44,512 nt of DNA, taken from Halieaceae bacterium (GTDB lineage Bacteria; Pseudomonadota; Gammaproteobacteria; Pseudomonadales; Halieaceae). Below are positions 37,295 through 44,512 of the stretch, piece by piece (within the stretch, counting starts at the first letter, position 1; every line of letters starts with the position of its first letter). The translations under genes and the position numbers were made by a program. The stretch is taken from NCBI GenBank assembly GCA_902613175.1, contig CACMGJ010000018.1, forward strand, positions 1-44,512, written 5' to 3'. The notes beneath the pieces are model-generated. The model was given only the letters and a program-made list of their open reading frames with translations. It did not search any database and was not told the origin of the DNA.

Positions 37295-38134
37295 CTATAC
37301 GATTCGGTTATCGATTAGGCGGGTAGTGCCGAGAAACGCCGCGCCGAAAATTGCGGTTTCCTGATTCAGTGACGAGGCTTCGGAGAGATCATAGGTGTGA
37401 CGCGCTTCGAGGTAATCCACCACGAAACCGGCGTTACCGAGTATGGCTTTGCCTTCTGCTATTAATGTTTCAATGTCGGAGCCCGACTCTGCGACTCGTG
37501 TAGCGGTCTCCTCGAGCGTTCGCGAAAACAGTGGTGCCAGCTTACGTTCGTCGTGGCTCAGATAGCCATTACGTGAGCTCATGGCGAGACCGTCGGGCTC
37601 ACGCACGGTAGGTACCACCTCGATCTCTGTATTGATCGAGAGGTCACCGACCATTTTTTTTATGACTAGCACCTGCTGGAGGTCTTTTGCCCCGAAGGCT
37701 GCAACATGTGGCCTCACAATACCCAAGAGCTTACTGACCACCGTTGTGACGCCACGGAAGTGACCCGGTCGCGAAGCGCCGCAGAGCACGTCAGTGAGTC
37801 CAGGGACATCGACCGCTGTATGATGAGATATACCGTCGGGGTAAATATCAGTCGTCGTGGGTGTGAATACAGCGGCAGTCCCCGCCGCTTCGAGCTGTGC
37901 TAGATCCGCCTCAAGTGTGCGCGGATAGGCGTCCAGGCCCTCATTGCCACCGAACTGCATGGGATTAACAAAGATAGAGGCGACGCCGACGTCACTCCGC
38001 TGCTTTGCGACATTAATGAGTTCGATGTGACCCGCGTGTAGGTTGCCCATTGTGGGTGCAAATCCGACATGTTGATCAGGTGCCAGCGAGGCGCGCCACT
38101 CGCGCATTGCATCAAGGCTGCGCAGAATTTCCAT
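37295..38134 (-). CDS. panC: Pantothenate synthetase
   Basis: 279 residues. It joins pantoate and beta-alanine using ATP, the last step to pantothenate. Motifs PTMGNLHAGHIELI near residue 29, FVNPMQFGGNED-like region, FGAKDLQQ and MSSRNGYLS. It starts two bases after panB, and its stop lies just 7 bases from the convergent symporter stop. panD is not in the window. Confidence 0.97.
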   Translation of the reverse strand: MEILRSLDAMREWRASLAPDQHVGFAPTMGNLHAGHIELINVAKQRSDVGVASIFVNPMQFGGNEGLDAYPRTLEADLAQLEAAGTAAVFTPTTTDIYPDGISHHTAVDVPGLTDVLCGASRPGHFRGVTTVVSKLLGIVRPHVAAFGAKDLQQVLVIKKMVGDLSINTEIEVVPTVREPDGLAMSSRNGYLSHDERKLAPLFSRTLEETATRVAESGSDIETLIAEGKAILGNAGFVVDYLEARHTYDLSEASSLNQETAIFGAAFLGTTRLIDNRIV

Positions 38135-38136
38135 AG

Positions 38137-38931
38137 TTACTGGTAAGTGTGCTGTGCTTTCGGATAGGAGCCGTTCTTAACCGCTCGAACGAAGGCGGCA
38201 ATTGCATCTTGAATAGAGTCAGCGCCTTCCATGAAGTTCTCCACGAACTTAGCCGGCTTTTCCGTTAGTCCTAGTAAATCGTGGAGCACAAGTACTTGCG
38301 CATCAGTACCCGCCCCTGCACCTATACCGATAACAGGTATATCAAGTTTGGACGAGATGTCAGCGGCGAGTTCCTCTGGCACACATTCAAGAAGCAAGAT
38401 ACTGGCGCCAGCATCCTGAATCTCAACCGCATCGGCAAGGATCGACTTTGCTTCCTTGGGTGTTCTGCCCATCACTCGATAACCACCAAATACGTTGACC
38501 GACTGAGGCGTTAGACCCAAGTGAGCGCAAACAGGTATACCGCGCTGTACCAGCTGGTGAATGGTATCACTTAGCCAGGTTCCACCCTCGAGTTTCACCA
38601 TCTGAGCGCCTTGCTGCATTAGCTCCATAGAGGCGGCAAGCGCGACGTCGGGAGATGAATAGGTCATGAATGGCAGGTCGGCAACAATCATCGACTTTGG
38701 ACGGGCACGGGCCACGCACTCGGTGTGATACACCATGGCTTCCAGAGAGACGGGCACGGTTGTCTCATGGCCCTGTAGCACCATACCGAGCGAGTCTCCG
38801 ACGAGAATACACTCCGCACCTGCATCGCTAACGAGCCTGGCGAATGTAGAGTCATAGGCTGTGACCATCACAAACTTTTCGCCAGAGGTTTTCATGGCTT
38901 CAAGCTTGCTCGTGGTTATTCGATCGGACAT
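38137..38931 (-). CDS. panB: 3-methyl-2-oxobutanoate hydroxymethyltransferase
   Basis: 264 residues. It adds a hydroxymethyl group from methylene-THF to ketoisovalerate in pantothenate synthesis. Seen: MVTAYDSTFARLVSDAG, LVGDSLGMVLQGH, MVKLEGG, and IPVCAHLGLTPQSVN; metal ligands Asp and Glu are in place. Operon with panC and folK, as in Pseudomonas. Confidence 0.97.
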   Translation of the reverse strand: MSDRITTSKLEAMKTSGEKFVMVTAYDSTFARLVSDAGAECILVGDSLGMVLQGHETTVPVSLEAMVYHTECVARARPKSMIVADLPFMTYSSPDVALAASMELMQQGAQMVKLEGGTWLSDTIHQLVQRGIPVCAHLGLTPQSVNVFGGYRVMGRTPKEAKSILADAVEIQDAGASILLLECVPEELAADISSKLDIPVIGIGAGAGTDAQVLVLHDLLGLTEKPAKFVENFMEGADSIQDAIAAFVRAVKNGSYPKAQHTYQ

Positions 38932-38967
38932 CGACCTGGCTGCTCCTTGACGGTTTTCTTAATTACG

Positions 38968-39648
38968 TTAATCGATGAATGTTGGGTTGAAATAGTGCCG
39001 TCCCGCTTTGATGTCGAGAGCATAGTCGACTAGTTGAGCAAAATCCTCATGTCGATTCACTAAGTCAATTTGGTTGGCGTTCACGATCAACAACGGCGCC
39101 GCATCGTAGTAGAGAAAGAATTCGCTATACACCTCATTTAACTCTTCAAGGTATTGCCGACTGATTGTCCGCTCCGACGCAATACCTCTACGGTCTATTC
39201 GCTCGAGAAGGCGGTCTACCGATGCCTGCAAGTAAATAACCAAATCGGGCGTTGGCGCGTCGACTGTCATTTGATTGTAGACCTTGCTATAGAGCTCGTA
39301 TTCATCGGCATCGAGATTGACCTGAGCGAATAGAGGGTCTTTGTCGATGAGGAAGTCAGCGATTCTGAGGGGTCTAAAGAGATCTTGCTGTTTCAGGTCG
39401 TCAATTTTCTGAACGCGTTGAAAGAGGAAAAATAGCTGTGTTGCCAACGCGTTTTGTCGACGGTTTTCATAAAACTTTGAGAGGAATGGGTTTTCGTGCG
39501 CGTCTTCAAGCAGCAATTGGTAGTCAAATAGCTCCGCAAGCTGCCGAGCTAGCGTTGTTTTTCCTACGCCTATTGGCCCTTCAATCGCGATGTAGGGCTG
39601 CGGAACTCGACCTCTAAGGTCAATTGGCTGTGTGGTTATATCTGTCAA
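38968..39648 (-). CDS. Deoxynucleoside kinase family protein (start uncertain)
   Basis: 226 residues from TTG 39648, which has GCAGG six bases upstream; a longer frame from GTG 39699 would overlap folK by 40 bases and has no ribosome site. P-loop IAIEGPIGVGKTTLA near residue 30, then the DRY/ERS-type LLERIDRRGIASERTISRQYLEELNEVY of the dNK (dGK/dCK-like) fold. Such enzymes phosphorylate deoxyadenosine or deoxyguanosine. Its insertion between folK and panB is a neighbour-type found in some marine gammaproteobacteria; in Pseudomonas folK meets panB directly. Confidence 0.8.
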   Translation of the reverse strand: MTDITTQPIDLRGRVPQPYIAIEGPIGVGKTTLARQLAELFDYQLLLEDAHENPFLSKFYENRRQNALATQLFFLFQRVQKIDDLKQQDLFRPLRIADFLIDKDPLFAQVNLDADEYELYSKVYNQMTVDAPTPDLVIYLQASVDRLLERIDRRGIASERTISRQYLEELNEVYSEFFLYYDAAPLLIVNANQIDLVNRHEDFAQLVDYALDIKAGRHYFNPTFID

Positions 39649-39659
39649 AAAATACCTGC

Positions 39660-40172
39660 CTAGGCCACTGTCGCAACGCTGATATCGATGTCCTGACACA
39701 GCGAAATCGAGTGATGTTTGAGTTCATGGCGAAGCGTACCAAGATCATCCAGTCCTGGCACCTTGTGATCAGCCCCAAGTAGCTCAATCATCGGTTCCAC
39801 GACAAAGAGGCGTTCACTGATACCCGGATGCGGAATCAGGAGGTCGATATCGTCTATCAGCTGCTCCCCCATTTGAATGATGTCTAGATCGATACAACGC
39901 TCACCCCAATGCCGCACTTTTACGCGCCCCATGGCTTGCTCAATCGCCTGAAGCTCAGCCAGAAGTTGTCTTGGTTCTTCAGTGTAGATGCAAGTCGCGA
40001 CCGCATTAAAAAACGGTGGTTGGTCCTGGGGGCCCATCGGAGGTGAGGTAAATACACTCGAGACACTTAATCGGGTGATGCCCTGTAATTGCGACAATCT
40101 GAGACACGCTTCTTTAAGCTGCTGAGGTGGATTGTCGAGATTAGAACCCAGCGCGATGACCGTTGGTGTCAT
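39660..40172 (-). CDS. folK: 2-amino-4-hydroxy-6-hydroxymethyldihydropteridine pyrophosphokinase
   Basis: 170 residues. HPPK, the step before dihydropteroate synthase (folP, also in this window). Motifs VIALGSNLDNP at the N-terminus, FFNAVATC, and RHWGERCIDLDII with LIPHPGISERLFVVEP. Its ATG overlaps the pcnB stop by four bases. Confidence 0.96.
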   Translation of the reverse strand: MTPTVIALGSNLDNPPQQLKEACLRLSQLQGITRLSVSSVFTSPPMGPQDQPPFFNAVATCIYTEEPRQLLAELQAIEQAMGRVKVRHWGERCIDLDIIQMGEQLIDDIDLLIPHPGISERLFVVEPMIELLGADHKVPGLDDLGTLRHELKHHSISLCQDIDISVATVA

Positions 40173-41536
40173 TGACTGCGCTTTCTCCGGCGAGGTCGTC
40201 GCTTGCGCTGTGGAATCTCAGTCGCGGGCAAACTGCCAACCATATCGGGAAAGAGCTGCTGCTGTTCTTCCCAAAATGACACAGTCGACTTCAGTTCATC
40301 CGATGACTCGGATCTTAGCGATAACAAATCAAATGCAGCTCTGAAGCGTCGTTGCGACAAGACAGACTTCACTCGCTTTGAAGAGCATTTTTCGAGCCTG
40401 GGCTGAAGTTCCCAAATTTCCCGCATGGGAATTGAGAATCGTTTGGGGATAGACACTCGTTGCAACGTGATCTTGAGTACCTGTTGGCCAGCTGCATTAA
40501 TGGGCGATCCCTCGTGGGCACCAGCTCTGGCGACATCACTACCCTTCGCAGCAACCGCAGGCCATAACAATGCACCGAGGAGGAAGGCCGGTGTCACGGG
40601 CTTTCCCCGAGCAATGCGTGCATCCGTATTCGCCATCGCCTTTAGAATAAGGCTTCTCGACGACGGGTCATTCATGGCGCGGATAGCCTCAGGAAAGAGA
40701 GGTCCCAGTAATCCGTGCTTTGCTAGATGCTCAATCGTGGGTGCTGCAAATCCGGCCATAAAGAGTTTGAGGGTTTCGTCGAAAAGACGCGCGGCGGGAA
40801 TATCGGCTAGCAGGTGCCGGCATTGGCTAATGGCCACTTGGCTCGTTTCCTCGATAGTGAAACCCAGTTTTGCCGCGAATCTGACGACCCGTAGCATTCG
40901 GACTGGATCTTCGCTGTATCGAGTAGCTGGGTTGCCTATGATTCGAACGAGCCGTTGTCGGATGTCTTCTATTCCATCGAGATCGTCCAGGATAAGTTTA
41001 TTGACTGGATCCAGGTAGAGCGCGTTGATGGTGAGATCTCGCCGCGCCGCATCTTGGTCGAGCGTCCCGTAGACATTATCGCGAAGTAATAACCCTTTCT
41101 GAGATTTAATCGCGGTTTGAGGGGCTCCATCATCATGGTGACCACGGAAAGTCGTTACTTCGATGGTTTCTCTGCCCATGCGTACGTGGACAATCTGAAA
41201 TCGTCGCCCAATGATGCGCGACCCGCGAAATAGGGCAACGACCTGCTCCGGGGTGGCATTGGTTGCCACATCAAAGTCTTTTGGTCGCTTGCCCAAGAGC
41301 AGATCTCTAACGGCGCCACCAACGATGAATGCGCTGTAGTCATTGTCACAAAGTCGCTCGACGACAGAGACCGCGGCGCGCGACAGCGCGGTGTGATCAA
41401 TCAGCTTACTGGAATCAATAGTTTGCAAATTTGAGGACTCGAAAGCGCCAAGCCGCGATCTTATCAACTCAGGTGCTGTGAAGGGAAAAAAGAAACTGGG
41501 GGAAGTTACCTTCCCCGCCCAGGTCCGTAGTGACAC
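40169..41536 (-). CDS. pcnB: Poly(A) polymerase I (start uncertain)
   Basis: 455 residues from GTG 41536 (E. coli 465). PcnB adds 3' poly(A) tails that promote RNA decay. Nucleotidyltransferase core: IVGGAVRDLLLGKRPKDFDVAT near residue 72, RRDLTINALYLDP, and RYSEDPVRMLRVVRFAAKLGF; a highly basic C-terminus (RKRRPRRRKRSQ). The first 20-35 codons overlap a terminator-like hairpin on the same strand, and family similarity begins around LIDHTALSRAAVSVVERL, so the real start may be TTG 41467 or TTG 41428. Follows cbrB as in Pseudomonas. Confidence 0.9.
   Translation of the reverse strand: MSLRTWAGKVTSPSFFFPFTAPELIRSRLGAFESSNLQTIDSSKLIDHTALSRAAVSVVERLCDNDYSAFIVGGAVRDLLLGKRPKDFDVATNATPEQVVALFRGSRIIGRRFQIVHVRMGRETIEVTTFRGHHDDGAPQTAIKSQKGLLLRDNVYGTLDQDAARRDLTINALYLDPVNKLILDDLDGIEDIRQRLVRIIGNPATRYSEDPVRMLRVVRFAAKLGFTIEETSQVAISQCRHLLADIPAARLFDETLKLFMAGFAAPTIEHLAKHGLLGPLFPEAIRAMNDPSSRSLILKAMANTDARIARGKPVTPAFLLGALLWPAVAAKGSDVARAGAHEGSPINAAGQQVLKITLQRVSIPKRFSIPMREIWELQPRLEKCSSKRVKSVLSQRRFRAAFDLLSLRSESSDELKSTVSFWEEQQQLFPDMVGSLPATEIPQRKRRPRRRKRSQ
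41486..41516 (-). terminator. Terminator-like hairpin near the 5' end of pcnB
   Basis: On the minus strand GGGGAAG, loop GTAA, CTTCCCC, three bases, then TTTCTTTTTT. A 7-bp stem with nine T in ten. It could end a short RNA started at about 41578, or be read as pcnB codons (SPSFFF). Confidence 0.5.
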
Positions 41537-41578
41537 ATATTATTTTTATTCGGCCGCTTATTCTTATTTTGGCTCTAT
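41486..41578 (-). ncRNA. Candidate CrcZ-like small RNA between cbrB and pcnB
   Basis: About 93 nt. It has its own sigma-54-type promoter, two (AAN)4 blocks on the minus strand (complement of 41557-41570 and 41537-41551, reading AATAAGAATAAG and AATAAAAATAAT), and a terminator-like hairpin. AANAANAA blocks are the Hfq/Crc-binding elements that let CrcZ and CrcY relieve catabolite repression in Pseudomonas, and CrcZ lies in this same gap there. It is shorter than Pseudomonas CrcZ (about 400 nt). The alternative is a regulated leader of pcnB. No sequence similarity to CrcZ could be tested here. Confidence 0.5.
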
Positions 41579-41587
41579 CACATTTAA

Positions 41588-41603
41588 TGCATTTGCCATG
41601 CCA
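41588..41603 (-). promoter_or_regulatory. Sigma-54 promoter (-24/-12) upstream of pcnB / candidate small RNA
   Basis: Minus strand TGGCATGGCAAATGCA. The consensus is TGGCACG, four bases, TTGCA; the GG and GC pairs and their spacing are exact, with two other mismatches. Start expected near 41578. The gene upstream encodes a sigma-54 activator. Confidence 0.65.
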
Positions 41604-41666
41604 CTCATATTTTTTATATTAAAAACAATACATTAGTTTTTTTTTGTCGCCTGACCAATAGAGTTT

Positions 41667-41705
41667 TGTTACAAAAGTGTTACCGAAGTAAACCCCTGAT
41701 GTTAC
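41667..41705. promoter_or_regulatory. Three phased TGTTAC sites, probable CbrB enhancer
   Basis: TGTTAC at 41667-41672, 41678-41683 and 41700-41705: spacings of 11 and 22 bases place all on one helical face. They lie about 90-130 bases upstream of the sigma-54 start. The middle one extends to a dyad, TGTTAC-CGAA-GTAAAC. Confidence 0.55.
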
Positions 41706-41725
41706 TTATCGCACCATGTGGTGTA

Positions 41726-43108
41726 CTAAGCAGCGCCTCGCTTACGCTTTCTGGGGAGGTCGAAGCGTTGTCTTCTCTCCCACAGGCACTTTCTGCTGAT
41801 GCCGAGCTTCTGAGCTAGTTCCGTTTCGTTCATCGCATCTTGGTTCTCGAGAACAAACCGCTGGAAGTAATCTTCGAGCGACAACTCCTCAGCGTCGGTT
41901 TCACCCCCGGCTCTCGATTGAGAGGCTTCAAGCTTAGACTCCTCGGCAGGTGCAGTGCTAAATGCTGATACAACGGAGGTATGACTAGGAAGGTTGAGAT
42001 CGCTCATGGCAATGACATGGCCATCTGCCATGACGAGCGCTCGTTCTATCGTGTGTTCTAACTCGCGCACGTTACCCGGCCAGCTGTAATCTGACAGCGC
42101 GTTGTAGGCCTCGTCTGATAATGCCTTGGGTTCCACCGCAAGGCGTTCAGCTACGCGTTTCACCAGCCAGTTGGTGAGGCCTTCAATATCGTCGCCACGC
42201 TCTCGTAACGGTGGCAATTCGAGTCGCAACACATTGATGCGGTGAAACAGGTCACGCCGGAAGGCATCGGTATTCTCAAGTTCCATGAGGTTCCTGTGCG
42301 TTGCGCAGATGAGCCTGACATTGACGCTGGCACTTTCAACCGAGCCAATACGTCGAATCTCTCCCTCTTGAATGAATCTCAGTAATCGGGCTTGGGCGGA
42401 GGGCGGAAGCTCCCCAATTTCGTCGAGAAACAGTGTTCCTCCATCGGCGGCTTCAATCAGTCCTACTCGCTGTGCATTCGCGCCAGTAAACGCACCTTTT
42501 TCGTAGCCGAATAACTCCGATTCAATCAATGTTTCGGGAATCGCAGCGCAATTGACCGAGATGATGGGTTTACTAGCGCGCTCACTGGTCTGGTGAATGT
42601 GGCGTGCAACGAGTTCCTTTCCGGTCCCCGTTTCACCAATAATTAAAACGGTCGAGCTTGCTTTAGCTGCCTTGTTTGCCATTGCCATCAAGGCACGCAT
42701 GGCTGTCGATTTGCCAACAAAGGCTTCTACAGCGGGCGCTGTGTTTTCCGCGCTTTGTGACGTGGCAAGCGACGCGCGTCGAATACCGTCAAGAACATCT
42801 CTAATAGGCGCAGGTTTCGCCCAGTAATCACGCGCACCTGCCTTCATGAGCTCTACTGCTGATCTTAGTGATGCGTGTTGTGCATGGATAAAGACGGGAA
42901 CGGGATACAAATCGGCTATTAGCTGGTTCGCGCCTGCCTCATTGCGTCCTGGATCTAGGATCGCAGCATCAACACGCTCCGCAGTCTTAATCGCCCCCAG
43001 CGCTGAAAACGGCAATGCTTTGATCACTTTCATTCCTTCAGTCGCTAGATCGTCAGCTGTATGTGTGGCACTGATGGGGTCATCGTCGAGCAAGAGAACC
43101 GTAAGCAT
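41726..43108 (-). CDS. cbrB: CbrB-like sigma-54-dependent response regulator
   Basis: 460 residues. A receiver (1-110) keeps the acidic triad D8-D10, a likely phosphate-accepting D52 and K98, but has Ala76 where a Thr/Ser normally stands. The AAA+ domain has Walker A GETGTGKE (158-165), GAFTGA (205-210, sigma-54 contact) and LFLDEIGELP (226-235). The C-terminal Fis-type helix-turn-helix (ETELAQKLGISRKCLWERR) closely resembles Pseudomonas CbrB from memory, as does the SLEDYFQ.FVLE linker. Position between gluQ and pcnB also fits CbrB, the carbon/nitrogen balance regulator. The partner kinase gene cbrA, expected between gluQ and cbrB, is missing. Confidence 0.88.
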   Translation of the reverse strand: MLTVLLLDDDPISATHTADDLATEGMKVIKALPFSALGAIKTAERVDAAILDPGRNEAGANQLIADLYPVPVFIHAQHASLRSAVELMKAGARDYWAKPAPIRDVLDGIRRASLATSQSAENTAPAVEAFVGKSTAMRALMAMANKAAKASSTVLIIGETGTGKELVARHIHQTSERASKPIISVNCAAIPETLIESELFGYEKGAFTGANAQRVGLIEAADGGTLFLDEIGELPPSAQARLLRFIQEGEIRRIGSVESASVNVRLICATHRNLMELENTDAFRRDLFHRINVLRLELPPLRERGDDIEGLTNWLVKRVAERLAVEPKALSDEAYNALSDYSWPGNVRELEHTIERALVMADGHVIAMSDLNLPSHTSVVSAFSTAPAEESKLEASQSRAGGETDAEELSLEDYFQRFVLENQDAMNETELAQKLGISRKCLWERRQRFDLPRKRKRGAA

Positions 43109-43164
43109 TACAACTCTTTCCTCCGAAAAATCGCCGAAGAGGCTAACACGAACATTTGCATAAA

Positions 43165-43180
43165 TGTCACCTAGGTAACA
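43165..43180. promoter_or_regulatory. 16-bp dyad upstream of cbrB, possible autoregulatory site
   Basis: TGTCAC-CTAG-GTAACA, 57-72 bases before the cbrB start. One base from a perfect TGTTAC-N4-GTAACA dyad, the same half-site found three times upstream of the sigma-54 promoter. Both places also share CTTATCG next to the site (41704-41710 and 43181-43187). Confidence 0.5.
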
Positions 43181-43197
43181 CTTATCGTGTTGAAAAG

Positions 43198-44040
43198 TTA
43201 CAGATTCTTTGAGTTTAGCGCATCGCGCCGCCAGTTGGCGGTCGCGAGATGCAAAATATCCTCAAGGCAATCCATGTCTTGTGGGGGTGTCGGCTGCCCT
43301 AAAAAGGCCAATGCGCGGCGAAGGTTAGCGTTGGGAGTATCCGTATCAATCGCCTGGGCGCCGGTTTGTTTACTGAGCTTATTTCCTGACTGATCGGTGA
43401 CGATGGGTAAATGGCCGTACTCGGGTGACAGGCGTCCAAGGGTTTGATGAAGCATCATTTGGCGGAGGCTCGATTCGAGCAGATCGGCACCGCGAATCAC
43501 ATGGGTATAGCCCTCATCGAGGTCATCGATTGCTGTTGCCAACTGATACGCGATCAGTCCATCCCTACGTTTAACAATGAAGTTACTGGGTAGAGCGGAC
43601 GCACGTTGTTCGCCAAGAAATAGGTCCTTGACTCGGTCGGGGGCATCATCTGGTACATGGAAACGGACGCTGCCTTCAATATCTTTACGATCCCTGCAAT
43701 CTGAAACGCATGCGCCAAGCTCACCCAAGGTTGCTCTGGTGCACAGGCAGTGGAACAAATGACCCGCATTTCTGAGTTTGGACAGCGCGTCCTCATGCGC
43801 GTAACGACGCTGGCTTTGGAAAATAATAGGCCCATCCCAAGTCAGGCCATGGCGCTCTAGGCAGAGGGGGATGGATCCGAAGCTCGATTTGTCGTGACGT
43901 GGTGGATCGATATCGTCAACGCGCAGGTACCACTCGCCCTCATGTGATCGAGCGTCGAGAAAGCTACCTAAAGCTGTGACCAAGGAGCCCATGTGAAGTG
44001 GGCCCGTGGGAGATGGAGCAAATCGTCCTCGATATATCAA
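43198..44040 (-). CDS. gluQ: Glutamyl-Q tRNA(Asp) synthetase (start uncertain)
   Basis: 280 residues from TTG 44040; another TTG at 44106 would overlap dksA by 46 bases. A truncated GluRS paralogue lacking the anticodon-binding domain; it attaches glutamate to queuosine in tRNA-Asp. Seen: YRGRFAPSPTGPLHMGSL (HIGH-type motif), VDDIDPPR, a Cys cluster (CLCTRA...CVSDC) for zinc, and NKLSKQ (KMSKS-type). Follows dksA as in E. coli and Pseudomonas. Confidence 0.93.
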   Translation of the reverse strand: MIYRGRFAPSPTGPLHMGSLVTALGSFLDARSHEGEWYLRVDDIDPPRHDKSSFGSIPLCLERHGLTWDGPIIFQSQRRYAHEDALSKLRNAGHLFHCLCTRATLGELGACVSDCRDRKDIEGSVRFHVPDDAPDRVKDLFLGEQRASALPSNFIVKRRDGLIAYQLATAIDDLDEGYTHVIRGADLLESSLRQMMLHQTLGRLSPEYGHLPIVTDQSGNKLSKQTGAQAIDTDTPNANLRRALAFLGQPTPPQDMDCLEDILHLATANWRRDALNSKNL

Positions 44041-44060
44041 GCCCGCAGCGCCCCCGCGTA

Positions 44061-44512
44061 TTAACCGAGCTCTTGGCGTTCCTTGATTTCTGCCAAGGTC
44101 TTGCAATCAATGCAAAGCGTCGCCGTGGGCCGTGCTTCCAACCGTTGAACGCCGATTTCGATACCGCAGGCGTCGCAGTAACCATAATCGTCGATTGAAA
44201 TTCGCTCTAAGGTGCTGTCAATCTTTTTGATCAGCTTGCGCTCACGATCGCGCGCGCGGAGCTCGAGGCTAAATTCTTCCTCTTGCGTCGCTCGGTCTGC
44301 TGGATCTGGGAAGTTCGCGGCCTCGTCCTTCATATGACCAACGGTTTTGGTTACTTCAGTTACGAGGTCGGCTCTCCAACTGCGCAGAAGCTGACGGAAA
44401 TGCTCCAACTGCTCCTCGTTCATGTAGCTCTCACCGCGCGACGGCTTGTATGGCTTGAAGTTATCGAACTTCTGAACCTCACCGATAGCGCGAGCCACAT
44501 TAGACGGTGCTT
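44061..44512 (-). CDS. dksA: RNA polymerase-binding transcription factor DksA, 5' end at or beyond the window edge
   Basis: The frame is open to the window end; GTG 44498 gives 145 residues, while E. coli DksA has 151, so the true start is probably just outside. DksA works with ppGpp in the RNA polymerase secondary channel. The coiled-coil tip NFPDPADRA retains the Asp, Asp and Ala needed for activity, and the zinc finger is CDAC...CIDC with the usual spacing. First of the dksA-gluQ pair. Confidence 0.96.
   Translation of the reverse strand, partial: APSNVARAIGEVQKFDNFKPYKPSRGESYMNEEQLEHFRQLLRSWRADLVTEVTKTVGHMKDEAANFPDPADRATQEEEFSLELRARDRERKLIKKIDSTLERISIDDYGYCDACGIEIGVQRLEARPTATLCIDCKTLAEIKERQELG

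Overview
The window is a stretch of a gammaproteobacterial chromosome. Gene order on the left and centre (carB, greA, yhbY, rlmE, ftsH, folP, glmM, secG, tRNA-Leu(GAG) ... tRNA-fMet, rimP, nusA, infB, rbfA, truB, rpsO, pnp) is the Escherichia coli order. The right end (dksA, gluQ, cbrB, pcnB, folK, panB, panC, read on the minus strand) is the Pseudomonas order. This combination, together with the two-part DUF4212/sodium-solute symporter beside acs, suggests a marine aerobe near Cellvibrionales/Halieaceae. That placement is inference; no rRNA is present.

Layout. 1-10509: carB (5' truncated) and greA; an iron-uptake pair with feoA intact and feoB broken by two in-frame stops and a 10-bp tandem duplication; divergent yhbY-orf113; rlmE; ftsH behind a sigma-32-like promoter; folP-glmM-secG and tRNA-Leu. 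10510-24087: a segment replacing the argG position of E. coli, holding a CNNM/DUF21-CBS membrane protein, a MAPEG protein, a short GlpD-like FAD oxidoreductase, and a one-carbon cluster: an MttB-family methyltransferase without an amber codon, a corrinoid protein, DUF1638, a small Virulence_fact-domain protein, a methyl-THF:corrinoid methyltransferase and a RACo-type ferredoxin/ASKHA activator. A convergent dimethylglycine/sarcosine dehydrogenase-like gene and a DmpA-type P1 peptidase follow. 24088-33142: initiator tRNA and the rimP-nusA-infB-rbfA-truB-rpsO-pnp translation/RNA operon. 33200-37287: acs divergent from a DUF4212/SSS symporter. 37295-44512: panC, panB, a deoxynucleoside kinase, folK, pcnB, a CbrB-like sigma-54 activator, gluQ and dksA, all on the minus strand.

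How the parts may work together. The corrinoid cluster reads as an aerobe's route for removing a methyl group from a quaternary amine, most plausibly glycine betaine. MttB-like protein would load methyl onto the corrinoid protein, the pterin enzyme would pass it to tetrahydrofolate, the RACo protein would rescue oxidised cobalamin, and the neighbouring flavoprotein would oxidise the resulting dimethylglycine or sarcosine.

The second notable locus is the 189 bp between cbrB and pcnB. In Pseudomonas this is where the CbrB-activated, sigma-54-dependent small RNA CrcZ lies. Here the minus strand carries three helically phased TGTTAC sites, a good -24/-12 promoter, two (AAN)4 blocks of the kind Hfq/Crc bind, and a terminator-like hairpin: a candidate compact CrcZ-like RNA of about 90 nt. 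The cbrA kinase gene is absent from its usual place and the CbrB receiver domain has lost its conserved Thr/Ser. No CRISPR array, insertion sequence, integrase or rRNA was seen.
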